NCBI GenBank assembly: GCA_963814805.1
Contig: CAWFER010000033.1
Coordinates: 1-64,000 of the forward strand
Direction: 5' to 3'
From: AP-15 sp963814805
GTDB lineage: Bacteria > Pseudomonadota > Alphaproteobacteria > ATCC43930 > CGMCC-115725
DNA length: 64,000 bases
Below the pieces are notes generated by a model. That model worked only from the letters and a program-made list of their open reading frames with translations, did no database searches and was not told the DNA's origin. The position numbers were made by a program, and so were the translations under genes. Below are positions 39,164 through 54,692 of this stretch, one piece after another (positions within the stretch are counted from its first letter, which is position 1; each line of letters opens with the position of its first letter).

Positions 39164-40221
39164 TTTTCCGGGCCTTCGAACAACTGGCCGAGCACGTCGA
39201 CCTCGACGACCTGGCCCGTCTGCGAGCGCAGCGGAGCCGGCCGCGGCTCTCCCGCCGGCGCCGCATCCTGATCATCAAGCTCGGCGCGCTCGGCGATTTT
39301 ATCCAGGCGCTGGGGCCGGCGCCGGCGATCCGCAGCCATCATGCCGGGTCCCGCCTGACCCTGCTGACCACCGGCCGCTATGCCGAGCTTGCCGCGCAGA
39401 CCGGATTGTTCGACGACATCCTGGTCGACCCCCGCCCCCAACCGCTCGATGTCCGAGGCTGGCTGGCGCTGCGCCGCATGCTGCGCCGCCAGCATTTCGA
39501 CCGGGTCTATGATTTTCAGACTTCGGACCGGTCCAATTTCTATCCCTGGCTGATGCGCCCGGGAAAGACCCCGGAATGGTCGGGGATCGCCTGGCGCTGC
39601 TCGCACCCGCATGCCAATCGCGGGCGGGACCGGCAGCACACGATGGACCGCCAGGCCGAGCAACTGCTGATGGCCGGGATTTACCCGGTCCCGCTGACGC
39701 CGTGGCTGCCGGCTGGCGGGGCGCTGCCGGCGGCGCTCGCGGGCCGGCGCTTCGCCATGCTGGTTCCCGGCGCTTCGCCGGGGCGTCCGGAAAAACGCTG
39801 GCCGGTCCACCGCTATGGCGAGTTGGCGCAGCTTCTGTCGCAGCGCGGCTATCTACCGGCGGTGGTCGGCGCTGTTGGCGAGCGCGAGCTCGGCCGGGCA
39901 ATTCGCGAGGCCTGCCCGACGGCCGTCGACCTGGTCGGTCAAACCGATGTCGCCGGGCTGGCCGCACTGGCGCTCGCCGCAGCGCTGACCGTCGGCAACG
40001 ACACCGGGGCGACGCATGTGGCGGCCGCTGGCGGCAATCCGGTCGTCGTCCTGTTTTCGGGCACCTCGAACCCGGATTTGTGCGCGCCGCGCGGCGCCGG
40101 GGTGCGCGTGCTGACCGAACCCGATCTGGCCGATCTCGCAGTGGAAACGGTGCTCGCCGCCCTCGCTTCAGGCGACGCGGGGGCGGGGAAATGCGAGCTG
40201 CGACGATTCGAGGGTCGTTAA
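39160..40221 (+). CDS. GT9-family glycosyltransferase (ADP-heptose:LPS heptosyltransferase-like)
   Basis: A 353-residue GT-B enzyme transferring heptose or a related sugar to lipopolysaccharide at the inner face of the inner membrane. ILIIKLGALGDFIQALGPAP is the GT9 N-terminal acceptor motif. The donor side shows MLVPGASPGRPEKRWPVHRY, LVGQTDVAGLAALALAA and TVGNDTGATHVAAAGGNPVV. The exact step (WaaC, WaaF or other) cannot be set. The ATG overlaps the likely end of the preceding small gene. Confidence 0.88.
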   Translation: MIFRAFEQLAEHVDLDDLARLRAQRSRPRLSRRRRILIIKLGALGDFIQALGPAPAIRSHHAGSRLTLLTTGRYAELAAQTGLFDDILVDPRPQPLDVRGWLALRRMLRRQHFDRVYDFQTSDRSNFYPWLMRPGKTPEWSGIAWRCSHPHANRGRDRQHTMDRQAEQLLMAGIYPVPLTPWLPAGGALPAALAGRRFAMLVPGASPGRPEKRWPVHRYGELAQLLSQRGYLPAVVGAVGERELGRAIREACPTAVDLVGQTDVAGLAALALAAALTVGNDTGATHVAAAGGNPVVVLFSGTSNPDLCAPRGAGVRVLTEPDLADLAVETVLAALASGDAGAGKCELRRFEGR

Positions 40222-40255
40222 ACGGTATCGACTGCCGACCCTTCTGCCCCCTGCA

Positions 40256-42590
40256 TCAATCGTCAAAAACCCGCCGGATTTTCGCGGCCAGGTCGGAGTA
40301 GGTGAACGGCTTGAAGATCACCTCGACCCCCGGGTCTAGCCGCCCGTGATGGACAATGGCGTTGCGGGCATAGCCCGTGGTGAACAGGACCTTCATGCCC
40401 GGGCGCCGCTGCCGGGCGTGATCGGCCAGTTGGCGCCCATTCATGCCGCCCGGCAGTCCGACATCGGTAAACAGCAGGCGAAGTTCAGGATGCGCCTCCA
40501 GCAAGCGCAGCGCGGTCATGCCGTCCGCGGCGCTCAGCACCTGGTAGCCAAGCTCGCCAACCATCTCGACGGTATAGCTGCGCACATCCGGATCGTCCTC
40601 GACGATCAGCACGGTTTCGCCGTAACGGGCGCGGGGCGGCGCCAGCGGTTTGGGCAGCGCTCCTTCCGCCTCGGCCGCGCCGTGGTGGCGGGGGAAATAG
40701 AGCTTGACGCTGGTGCCCTGGCCGACCTCGCTATAGATCTTCACATGGCCGTCAGATTCCTTGAGAAACCCGTACACCTGCGACAGCCCCAGCCCGGTGC
40801 CCTGTCCGATTCCCTTGGTTGTGAAGAACGGTTCAAAGGCCCTCTCGACGATATCTTCGGGCATGCCCGAGCCGGTGTCAGTCACAAAGATGCCGACATA
40901 CTGTCCGGGGCGGAGCTCGCCGTGCATCGCGCAATAGGCTTCATCGAGGTAGCAATTGGCGGTCTCGATGGTCAGCTTGCCGCCGTCGGGCATCGCATCG
41001 CGCGAATTGACGGCGAGGTTGATCAGCGCATTCTCGAGCTGGTTGGTGTCGATGAACGTATTCCAAAGCCCGCCGGCCAGGACGATTTCGATCGCCACCG
41101 GCTCGCCCAATGTCCGCCGCAGCAGATCGGACATGCCGGCCACCAGCTTGTTGGGCGAGGCGATCTCCGGGGCTAGCGGTTGCCGCCGCGAGAACACCAG
41201 GAGCCGTTGGGTCAGCTGAGCCGCGCGAGAGGCGCCGCCCAGCGCCGCCCCGACCATGCGCTGCAGCTCGTGGTCGGCGGCGAGCCGCCGCTGCAAATTC
41301 TCCAGATTGCCCATGATCACGGTCAAGAGATTATTGAAGTCATGCGCGACGCCGCCGGTGAGCTGGCCGATCGCCTCCATCTTCTGCGCCTGGCGCAGGG
41401 TTTCCTCGATCTGCCGACGCCGAGCGATCTCCTCGCTCACCCGTTCTTCGAGCGTCTCATTGATCTGCTGGAGCTCGTGCTCGGCCTTGCGCCGGGCGGC
41501 CAGCTCGCGCTGGCTCGCCTCGTAGAGCCGCGCATTGTCGATCCCGATCGCAGCGTGCGCGGCGATCCCGGTTACGATCCGCTCGGCCCGCTCGGTAAAA
41601 ACGCCCGGCTGCGAGTGGCCGAAAAACAGGCCTCCCAGAACCTCTCCCGACCGCGAGACCACCGGGATCGCCAGATAGCTGCGCACCGGCGGCAGACCCG
41701 CGGGCGGCGTGTGATCGCTCTGGGCTGCCCCCGTATCGAGGGTCGGCCAGGATATCGTCGGAGCGGACCGGGCCCTGGCCGCGGAACGTTTGCTGGAAGA
41801 TCGCGGCATCGGCGGCGATCGGGAATTTCGCTGGGCCATCGTATTTTGCCGGGCCATCATATTTTGCCGGGCCGCCGCTGGGCGCGCCCGATCCCGTCGA
41901 CCCCGATATCGCCGACCCCGATCCCGTCGACCCCGATCCCGTCGACAGCGCGTATGCCTCGGGGCGGTCGTCGATCGTATTGTAGAAGAATGCGCCGAAC
42001 TCGGCCCCGGTCAGCTCCGCGGCGGCATCGGTCACGGTCTGGACCAGCCGCTCCAGGCTGAGCTCGGCCGCGAGCGCCGCGCCGGTGCGATTGAGGATTT
42101 CGAGGGTGCGCGCTTCCTCGCGCACTTCGGCGACCCGCGCCTCCAAGGTCTCATTGAGGGCGAGCAATCTGGCTTCGAGCGCTTTGCGTTCGGTGATCTC
42201 GTAATAGACGCCGCACAGCCAGCGGACGCAGCCGCTTTCGTCGTTTGTCGCCTCGCCTCTTCCCCCAATCCAGTGCAGGCTGCCGTCCTTATGCCTGACC
42301 CGGAATTCGGTATAGTAGGCCCCGCTCTGCCCGGCGGCTTCGACGGCGGCGTGCAGCTTGGGGACATCGTCGACAAAGATCGCCCGCTCCCAGTCCGAAA
42401 ATTTCGGTTTCGGAACCTCGGGATCGAAACCGAACAGAACCGCGATATGCGGCGCCCATTCCCACTCGTCGGTCGACAGATCCCATTCGAACCAGCCGAC
42501 GCCGCTGGCGATCTGGGCGAGGCGGAAGCGCTCCTCGGTCGCGAGGAGACGCCTTTCGATCTGGTCCCGGCGGGACTCGGCCTCGTCCAT
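40256..42590 (-). CDS. Hybrid sensor histidine kinase (PAS-GAF-HK-REC), one frameshift
   Basis: Soluble sensor of about 777 residues after correction. PAS (about 20-130: GVGWFEWDLSTDEWEWAPHI, VYYEITERKAL), coiled coil, GAF (about 170-370), HisKA with the phosphorylated His in QLTGGVAHDFNNLL and HATPase (VNSRDAMPDGGKL, GIGQGTGLGLSQVYGF) occur in that order. A receiver with LLFTDVGLPGG follows. One extra base in the C-run 41728-41732 breaks the GAF domain. The GAF carries an unusual repeat insertion encoded by 41833-41946. No membrane segment. Last gene of a four-gene operon, 10 bp after the MetE-like gene. Confidence 0.9.
41833..41946 (-). repeat. Low-complexity tandem repeats inside a GAF domain
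   Basis: Two kinds of repeat. An 18-bp unit occurs twice (41833-41868) and encodes the AKYDGP repeat. A 15-bp unit occurs four times (41887-41946) and encodes STGSG-like repeats. Both keep frame and lie inside the kinase GAF domain, around residues 215-253. Confidence 0.75.
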
Positions 42591-42600
42591 GCGCCGCCGC

Positions 42601-43659
42601 TTATTCCAGCCCGAGCAATATCGATTTCGCCGCGCTCATCGCCCGCATCTTGCCCCAGGCGATGTGCCTGGGCAGGTGATTGAAGCCGCACGAGCTGGTG
42701 ATGATGGTCTGCTCGGGGGCCAGCCACCGATACGCCCGGATGCGGTCGGCGATCTGCTGCCCGGTCTCGACATTGGGCGCCTGCACGTCGACGGCGCCGA
42801 CGCCCAGCTGCTTGTCGCCGAGCAGCCCCTCATAGTGGTGGGTCATGTCATGCTCGATCAGGTAGGAATTGCAGTCGATCCGGCAGACCAGATCGGCCTT
42901 GTATCGGCCGGTGTCAAAGTAGCGATGGCCGATCTGCCCGTCGTAATCGGGGCCAACCGCATAATTACCTTGGCAGACATGGACCGAGATATGAATATCG
43001 TCGGCCAAGCCGTCGAGCGCCAGATTGCTCGCATCGACCGCGGCGCGCACTTCATCATCGCTAGCGGCGGTGAAGTAAGGTTCGTCGATTTGGATATGCT
43101 TGCACCCGGCTTCGGCCAGCCGCCGCAGATTGTGGCGCAGCAGCTTGCCCAGATCGGTCATCATCCGGGCGAGGTCGCCATAATATTCATCGTAGGCGAC
43201 GGCCGCGAGCAGGTGCGGCCCGGTCATCGTCACCTTGACCGGCTTTCGCGCAAAGGTCGAGACGGTCCTGAACTCGTCGGCCAGGCCGAGATCGGTCGTC
43301 TCGGCGATCGGTCCCTTGCAGATCGCCGCCGGATGGGTGACGTTCGGATCATGCGCGGTGATCGGCTTAGGTCGGGTAACCCCCTGGAAGGCCGGGATCA
43401 TCTGCCAGAAATGGTTGAGCATGGCGTTTGGCGGCGAATGCCGGTTATGGGTCCGCCGGTGCATTTCACCGCCGCTGATCACATCGATGCCGGCGGCTTC
43501 CTGCTCCAGGATCGCGGCTTGCATCCCGCGATACTGCGCGTCGGCGAGGTCCGCCGGCAGCAGCTGCCCCAGGGTCACCAACCGGTCGAGCGCCTCGTAC
43601 CAGCGCGGCACGCTGTGCGCGCCGATCACCGTGGTCGTGTATTTCGGGTAGTGGGGCAT
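42601..43659 (-). CDS. MetE-like cobalamin-independent methyltransferase (core domain only)
   Basis: A 352-residue protein equal to the C-terminal catalytic barrel of methionine synthase MetE. It lacks the N-terminal half. TTTVIGAHSVPRWYEAL, GIDVISGGEMHRRTH and KVTMTGPHLLAAVAYDEYYG are typical; IQIDEPYF is the substrate acid region. Zinc ligands are likely in ISVHVCQGNYAVG and TIITSSCGFNHLP. Short MetE homologues can take methyl groups from donors other than polyglutamyl folate; the donor here is unknown. It lies in a kinase operon, 13 bp after one kinase and 10 bp before the next. Confidence 0.85.
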   Translation of the reverse strand: MPHYPKYTTTVIGAHSVPRWYEALDRLVTLGQLLPADLADAQYRGMQAAILEQEAAGIDVISGGEMHRRTHNRHSPPNAMLNHFWQMIPAFQGVTRPKPITAHDPNVTHPAAICKGPIAETTDLGLADEFRTVSTFARKPVKVTMTGPHLLAAVAYDEYYGDLARMMTDLGKLLRHNLRRLAEAGCKHIQIDEPYFTAASDDEVRAAVDASNLALDGLADDIHISVHVCQGNYAVGPDYDGQIGHRYFDTGRYKADLVCRIDCNSYLIEHDMTHHYEGLLGDKQLGVGAVDVQAPNVETGQQIADRIRAYRWLAPEQTIITSSCGFNHLPRHIAWGKMRAMSAAKSILLGLE

Positions 43660-43672
43660 TTGCCGCTTCCTG

Positions 43673-45433
43673 CTATCGCCCCGGTCCGCCCGCTACAGGA
43701 CCGTAGCGGCCGCCCCCTTGCCCGGCGACTTTCGCCGGCAACCGCCGCTCCAGCAGAGTTTCGAGCAACGCCGCCAGCTCCTTTTGCCGATACGGCTTAT
43801 CGAGGCGAGGGAGCGCCGATACCTGCGACGGCATCTCGGCATAGCCGGTGGCGATAATGACCGGCAAGCCAGGCCGGATCTGGCCAAGCTTTGCCGCCAG
43901 CGCGGCGCCGGTGACGCCCGGCATCGCGTAATCGGTGATGACCGCATCGACCTGCAGCGCGGCTTGCAGCACTTCGAGCGCGCCGGCGGCCGAGGCCGCT
44001 TCGATTGCCGAATGGCCGAGGTCCTCGATCATCGCAGCGGTGCTCGCCCTCACGATCGGATCGTCGTCGACGACCAGCACCCGCAACACGCCGGTCTCGC
44101 CGGCATTCGACGGCGCAGCCGGGTGTTCGCGATCCGCTTCCCCGGCCGGCGACGCCGGCAGCCACAGCTCGACCTTGGTGCCGAAACCCGGCCGGCTGCC
44201 GATCCGCATCGCGCCGCCCGACTGGCCGACGAGACCGTCGACCATCGACAAGCCGAGCCCGGTGCCGCGGCCCCGGTCCTTGGTCGTGAAGAACGGTTCG
44301 GCGGCGCGCCTGAGCGTCGCCTCGTCCATCCCGCAGCCGGTGTCGGTGATCGCGATAAAAACATAATCGCCGGGCGCGAGACCCTGCATCTGCCCGGCCG
44401 CGACCCGCTCGGCGCGAGCGGTGATGCTCAGATGCCCGCCGGCCGGCATTGCATCGCGCGCATTGACCGAGAGGTTTAGGAGCGCCAGCTCGAGCTGGTT
44501 CGGATCGACGCGGGTGGGGGCGAGACCGGGCTCAAATTCGGTGGTGATCTCGATCGTCGGCCCGACCGAACGGCGCAGCATCTCGATCATGCTGTCGACC
44601 AGCTTGGCGATGTCGACGGCTTCCGGCTTGAGCTCCTGGCGCCGGGCGAAGGCCAGCATGCGTTTGGTCAGGCTCGCGCCGCGCTCGGCGCCTTGGATGG
44701 CGCCGTCGACCAGCCGCAGCGCCCGCTCGTCGTCGACGCGTTTGCGGACCAGTTCGAGATTGCCCAGTATCGCCATCAAGAGATTGTTGAAATCGTGCGC
44801 CACCCCTCCGGTCAGCTGCCCGAGGCTTTCGAGCTTCTGCATTTCGTGCACCTGGGCAAGTGCGGCTTCGCGCTCGCGGGTGCGCTCCTCGACACGCTCT
44901 TCAAGCTCGGCATTGGCCCGGGCGAGCTCGGCCGTCCGCTCGGCCACCCGGTTTTCCAATTCCGCGTTCAAGCTCTCGAGTTGACGCGTCTTGCGATAGA
45001 GCTCGGCGAACACCTTGACCTTGGCCCGCAACAGCTCCGGCACGACCGGGACCGGAACGTAATCCACCGCGCCGAGCGCGTAGCCGCGCAGCAGATCGAG
45101 GTCGGTGACCTGAATCGCCGAGACAAAGATGATCGCGGTGGTCTGGAACCGCGGATGATCGCGGATCATCGAGGCGAGCTGAAAGCCGTCGAGGTCGGGC
45201 ATGCACACATCGATCAGGATGATCGCGATTTTGCGCTTCAGCAGCAGCTCAAGCGCCTCCGTCGCCGAGCCCGCCTTGATCAGGTTCTCTCCGAGCTGGC
45301 CGAGGATCGCCTCGTAACTCAACAGCTTGGCCGGCTGATCGTCGACCAGCAGGATGTCGACCCGTTCTTGCTCGGCGGCGGCTTCCCGGTTGCTCACGGT
45401 TTCTGGTATGGGCGCGGCGGCTGGGTCGGTCAT
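43673..45433 (-). CDS. Hybrid histidine kinase with receivers at both ends (REC-HK-REC)
   Basis: A 586-residue soluble protein. The N-terminal receiver (about 25-140, phosphoacceptor Asp75 in ILIDVCMPDLDG) is followed by a coiled coil (145-205). HisKA has its His in GQLTGGVAHDFNNLL; HATPase carries VNARDAMPAGGHL and RGRGTGLGLSMVDGL. A second receiver has VITDYAMPGVTG. The HK half resembles the kinase at 40256. It starts 14 bp after the giant kinase and ends 13 bp before the MetE-like gene. Confidence 0.92.
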   Translation of the reverse strand: MTDPAAAPIPETVSNREAAAEQERVDILLVDDQPAKLLSYEAILGQLGENLIKAGSATEALELLLKRKIAIILIDVCMPDLDGFQLASMIRDHPRFQTTAIIFVSAIQVTDLDLLRGYALGAVDYVPVPVVPELLRAKVKVFAELYRKTRQLESLNAELENRVAERTAELARANAELEERVEERTREREAALAQVHEMQKLESLGQLTGGVAHDFNNLLMAILGNLELVRKRVDDERALRLVDGAIQGAERGASLTKRMLAFARRQELKPEAVDIAKLVDSMIEMLRRSVGPTIEITTEFEPGLAPTRVDPNQLELALLNLSVNARDAMPAGGHLSITARAERVAAGQMQGLAPGDYVFIAITDTGCGMDEATLRRAAEPFFTTKDRGRGTGLGLSMVDGLVGQSGGAMRIGSRPGFGTKVELWLPASPAGEADREHPAAPSNAGETGVLRVLVVDDDPIVRASTAAMIEDLGHSAIEAASAAGALEVLQAALQVDAVITDYAMPGVTGAALAAKLGQIRPGLPVIIATGYAEMPSQVSALPRLDKPYRQKELAALLETLLERRLPAKVAGQGGGRYGPVAGGPGR

Positions 45434-45447
45434 GCGCCGGCCCTCTT

Positions 45448-51783
<6,336 letters not shown>

Positions 51784-52149
51784 CGACAGTTCCTGCCTCA
51801 ACTAGAGTTGATCGGGGATCAACCTGGGATCTGCGCATCATTACGCGGAATTTACCAGTTATTAGACTATTTAGATGCGCAATACCCCCAGTGTTTTACG
51901 AAACACCGTCTATTTTGATCAATAGATCACCAAGGGATACCACGATAACAGCTTGCTACGGAAGGGCTTAAAGGCGATTTATCGTAAATTTTTGTAACAT
52001 TGCTTGGCATAACATGTCCGCTTCGAGCCCTCTCGGGCGAACTCGATTAAGGTCTATTTCCATTGCTGCCACCGTCTTGGGCGCGAGGTCGTTCCGGCCG
52101 GGAGCAGCGCCCATTTCGCGCCGTTCCGCGCTCCGGCATCGCTTCGGTT
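51784..52149. other. AT-rich control region upstream of the kinase operon
   Basis: About 365 bp, AT-rich at 51838-52015, between the giant kinase start and the end of the alcohol dehydrogenase gene. It contains GTGTTTTACGAAACAC (51891-51906, a 6-bp stem) and TGATCAATAGATCA (51916-51929, a 5-bp stem). These are candidate regulator sites for the kinase operon. No gene seen. Confidence 0.5.
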
Positions 52150-53133
52150 TCAGGGAACCAGCACCGCCGCGCCCTGCAGCGCGCCGCTGCGCAGATCGGC
52201 GAGCGCATCGTTGGCGCGGGCGAGCGGATAAGCGGTGGTCGCGACCCGCACCGCCGCGCGCGGCGCCAAGGCCAGAAATTCTTCGGCATCACGGCGGGTC
52301 AAATTCGCCACCGAGCGCAACATCCGCTCTTCCCACAAGAGGGCATAGGGGAAGCTCGGGATATCGCTCATATGAATGCCGCCGCAGACGACCGCGCCGC
52401 CTTTTCGGGTGGCGGCGAGAGCCGCCGGCGCCAGCGCCCCGACCGGGGCAAAGATCAGCGCGGCGTCGAGCGGCTCGGGCGGAGCCGCGGTCGAATCCCC
52501 AGCCCATTGGGCGCCAAGGCCGCGCGCGAAATCCTGCGCTGCGAGGTCGCCCGGGCGGGTGAACGCGAACACCCGCTGGCCCTGGTAGCGCGCGATCTGG
52601 GCGATGATATGCGCGGCGGCGCCAAACCCGTAGATGCCGATCGTGCGCGCGTCGCCGGCCATGCGCAGGCTGCGGTAGCCGATCAGCCCGGCGCACATCA
52701 GCGGCGCCGCCTCGACATCGCCGTAACCGGGATCGATCGCAAAGCAATAGCGCTGATCGGCGACGGCGAATTCGGCATAGCCGCCATCGATCGTGTAGCC
52801 GGTGAAGCGGGCGCGGTCGCACAGGTTTTCGCGTCCGCTGCGGCAATAATCGCAAACCCCGCAGGTCCAGCCAAGCCACGGCGTCCCGACCCGGTCGCCG
52901 AGCGCGAAACGGTCGACCTGCGCCCCCTTGTCGACGACCGTGCCGATGATCTCGTGGCCGAGCACCAGCGGCAGCTTCGGGTCGGCGAGTTCGCCATCGA
53001 CGATGTGCAGGTCGGTGCGGCACACGGCGCAAGCGCGCACCTCGATCAGCACCTGCTGCGGCCCGGCCAGCGGCGTCGGCAGTTCCGCCGCGATCAGGGG
53101 CCGCCCCGCTGCAATCAGCAATTCCGCTCGCAT
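52150..53133 (-). CDS. Zinc-dependent alcohol dehydrogenase (MDR superfamily)
   Basis: A 327-residue enzyme oxidising an alcohol with NAD(P). The catalytic zinc is bound by CRTDLHIVDGEL and GHEIIGTVV. The structural zinc site is in CGVCDYCRSGRENLC. TGYTIDGGYAEFAVAD and IGIYGFGAAAHIIAQIARYQ (Rossmann) follow. The glycine motif is altered (GFGAAA rather than GxGGxG). It is related to the AdhA group of primary alcohol dehydrogenases. Intact. Confidence 0.9.
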   Translation of the reverse strand: MRAELLIAAGRPLIAAELPTPLAGPQQVLIEVRACAVCRTDLHIVDGELADPKLPLVLGHEIIGTVVDKGAQVDRFALGDRVGTPWLGWTCGVCDYCRSGRENLCDRARFTGYTIDGGYAEFAVADQRYCFAIDPGYGDVEAAPLMCAGLIGYRSLRMAGDARTIGIYGFGAAAHIIAQIARYQGQRVFAFTRPGDLAAQDFARGLGAQWAGDSTAAPPEPLDAALIFAPVGALAPAALAATRKGGAVVCGGIHMSDIPSFPYALLWEERMLRSVANLTRRDAEEFLALAPRAAVRVATTAYPLARANDALADLRSGALQGAAVLVP

Positions 53134-53217
53134 GGTTCGCGCTCTCGCTATGACCGGCTGGTTTGAAAGTGCCACGCCTAGTTTGAAATCCAACGCCGCG
53201 CCGCGCAATATTGTCCG

Positions 53218-53532
53218 ATGCGCTGGATTGGACAGGCATCGCTCGCCGCGGCCGCCGGGCTGGCCGCAATCGGGGCCGCTTGCAGCCTGGCCCCGTCCGG
53301 CGGCATGGCCGACCGCTGCGCCCGGATCATGAAAGAGGCCTATCCGGGGGGCGATATCGAGATCACCAAGCGCGAGGCGGCGGCCACCAGCCTGACCACG
53401 ATCGTAGCGCACGTCGAGGGTGTGCGCGGCGATCTGCCGGCGGGCGCCAAGGTGCCCCGCCATCTGGCTGTGGAATGCCGCTTTGACGACAGCATCCTGA
53501 CCGGGTTCCGCTGGACCGCGGGGCCGCTTTAG
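53218..53532 (+). CDS. Small putative lipoprotein
   Basis: A 104-residue protein with a lipoprotein-type leader (MRWIGQASLAAAAGLAAIGA then ACS; lipobox AIGAAC). The mature part is DRCARIMKEAYPGGDIEITK, TTIVAHVEGVRGDLPAG and LAVECRFDDSILTGFRWT. Two cysteines remain. No family recognised. Divergent from the alcohol dehydrogenase. Confidence 0.65.
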   Translation: MRWIGQASLAAAAGLAAIGAACSLAPSGGMADRCARIMKEAYPGGDIEITKREAAATSLTTIVAHVEGVRGDLPAGAKVPRHLAVECRFDDSILTGFRWTAGPL

Positions 53533-53671
53533 GCCGCGCGAAAATAGACGTCGCGATATCGGCGGTGGGCGCGGCGTTCAGCGTCGGCTTCCGTCGGGTT
53601 CAGGCCAGGATTTGGCGAAAAATCGGGGATTGTTAATGATGGTCGGCACCGTCTGCCGAACAGGTCCGGCG

Positions 53672-54244
53672 TCACGTCGGATCGATGAGCGCATTCAGAG
53701 CCTCCTCTGCGATCGCTGGATAGACCAGGGCGCCGTCACCGAGAAGGCGGACACCGGGGGTAAGGCTCGCCGGCGCGATCTGGTTCGGACCGAGAATGTG
53801 GGCGACCGCGACGCCGGCGGCGAGCAGGTAGTCGGCGATGATCCGGCGGTGACAGCGCCACCAAACCGCCTCGGCGCACATGATCGCGCAGCGCTGATCC
53901 TGGGAGAGCGCCAGCAACGCATCGAGCCCGGCCCGGAACGGCCCGGTCGCGGCATAGTCTGCGTAATTGCGGAAGGCGGCGTTGCGCCATAGGGTATTGG
54001 GAGAAGGCAACCCATCCTTGCGCCGGCCGCGAAGCCCGCCCAGCGCCGGCAAATGGCGGTAGCCGACGCCCGCCGCGGCGAGCGCCGCCGGCAGCGCCTC
54101 GGCGTTGAATTGCGGATTGGCCCGCGAGCGCGGGACCGAGCGCACGTCGGCGAGCAGGTTGATCGGGACCTGGTGGAGAAGCGCCGCGAACTGCGCGATC
54201 GAACGGGTCGAATGGCCGATGGTCCACAGCATCGGTTGCCTCAT
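53672..54244 (-). CDS. DUF488 family protein
   Basis: A 190-residue protein with all DUF488 hallmarks: MLWTIGHSTRSIAQFAALL, NLLADVRSVPRSRANPQFN, YRHLPALGGLRGR, CAIMCAEAVWWRCHRRIIAD and YLLAAGVAVAHIL. The Cys/Glu and WRCHR segments are the conserved putative active site. Biochemical function is unknown. A start four codons later (54232) is equally possible. Confidence 0.88.
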   Translation of the reverse strand: MRQPMLWTIGHSTRSIAQFAALLHQVPINLLADVRSVPRSRANPQFNAEALPAALAAAGVGYRHLPALGGLRGRRKDGLPSPNTLWRNAAFRNYADYAATGPFRAGLDALLALSQDQRCAIMCAEAVWWRCHRRIIADYLLAAGVAVAHILGPNQIAPASLTPGVRLLGDGALVYPAIAEEALNALIDPT

Positions 54245-54356
54245 CGCCTGTCTTGCGCCGATGGCGCGCAACAAGAGCTTGCAATCACATGGGATTCGGC
54301 AGCTTGGTTGCAAATGGCAGAGACCCGCCCTAGATCCCCGTTCGGGAGGAGCCAAA

Positions 54357-54578
54357 ATGGATCAACGTTCGATTGCGAAACATTTGCGTCGTTGGCAACG
54401 CCGCGATAAGGCGAACGGCGCGCCCGGGGCGATGGATCGGGACAAAGGGAAGGGTCCGGCAGGACGTGTGCACAGCCCGACCACCGGCGGCGGCTTGCCG
54501 GTGCAGGATCAGCTTCGCAAGCAATGGGACCCGGCCAGAGGCGGCGGGCTGCCGGTTTTTCTGCGCCGCTTCGGCTGA
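54357..54578 (+). CDS. Small basic hypothetical protein with GGGLPV repeat
   Basis: Seventy-three residues, MDQRSIAKHLRRWQRRDKAN and so on, rich in Arg, Lys, Gly and Asp. GGGLPVQDQLRKQWDP and GGGLPVFLRRFG at the end form a short repeat. A strong GGGAGGAG ribosome site precedes ATG 54357. Probably a small disordered or nucleic-acid-associated protein; function unknown. Confidence 0.55.
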   Translation: MDQRSIAKHLRRWQRRDKANGAPGAMDRDKGKGPAGRVHSPTTGGGLPVQDQLRKQWDPARGGGLPVFLRRFG

Positions 54579-54692
54579 GGCGCAGAGCAGCGGCCGCCGC
54601 GCCTCGCGGAACCCGCGCCGGCGCACGATTGTCCGAACAACGAGCCGCGGGGACGGCATCATGAAACGCGTCATCTTCGGCGCCTCAGGCGC

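Noticed and set aside
42601..43659. Full-length methionine synthase MetE
   Set aside because: The protein is only 352 residues and corresponds to the catalytic half; the N-terminal half is absent, so a canonical role is not safe.
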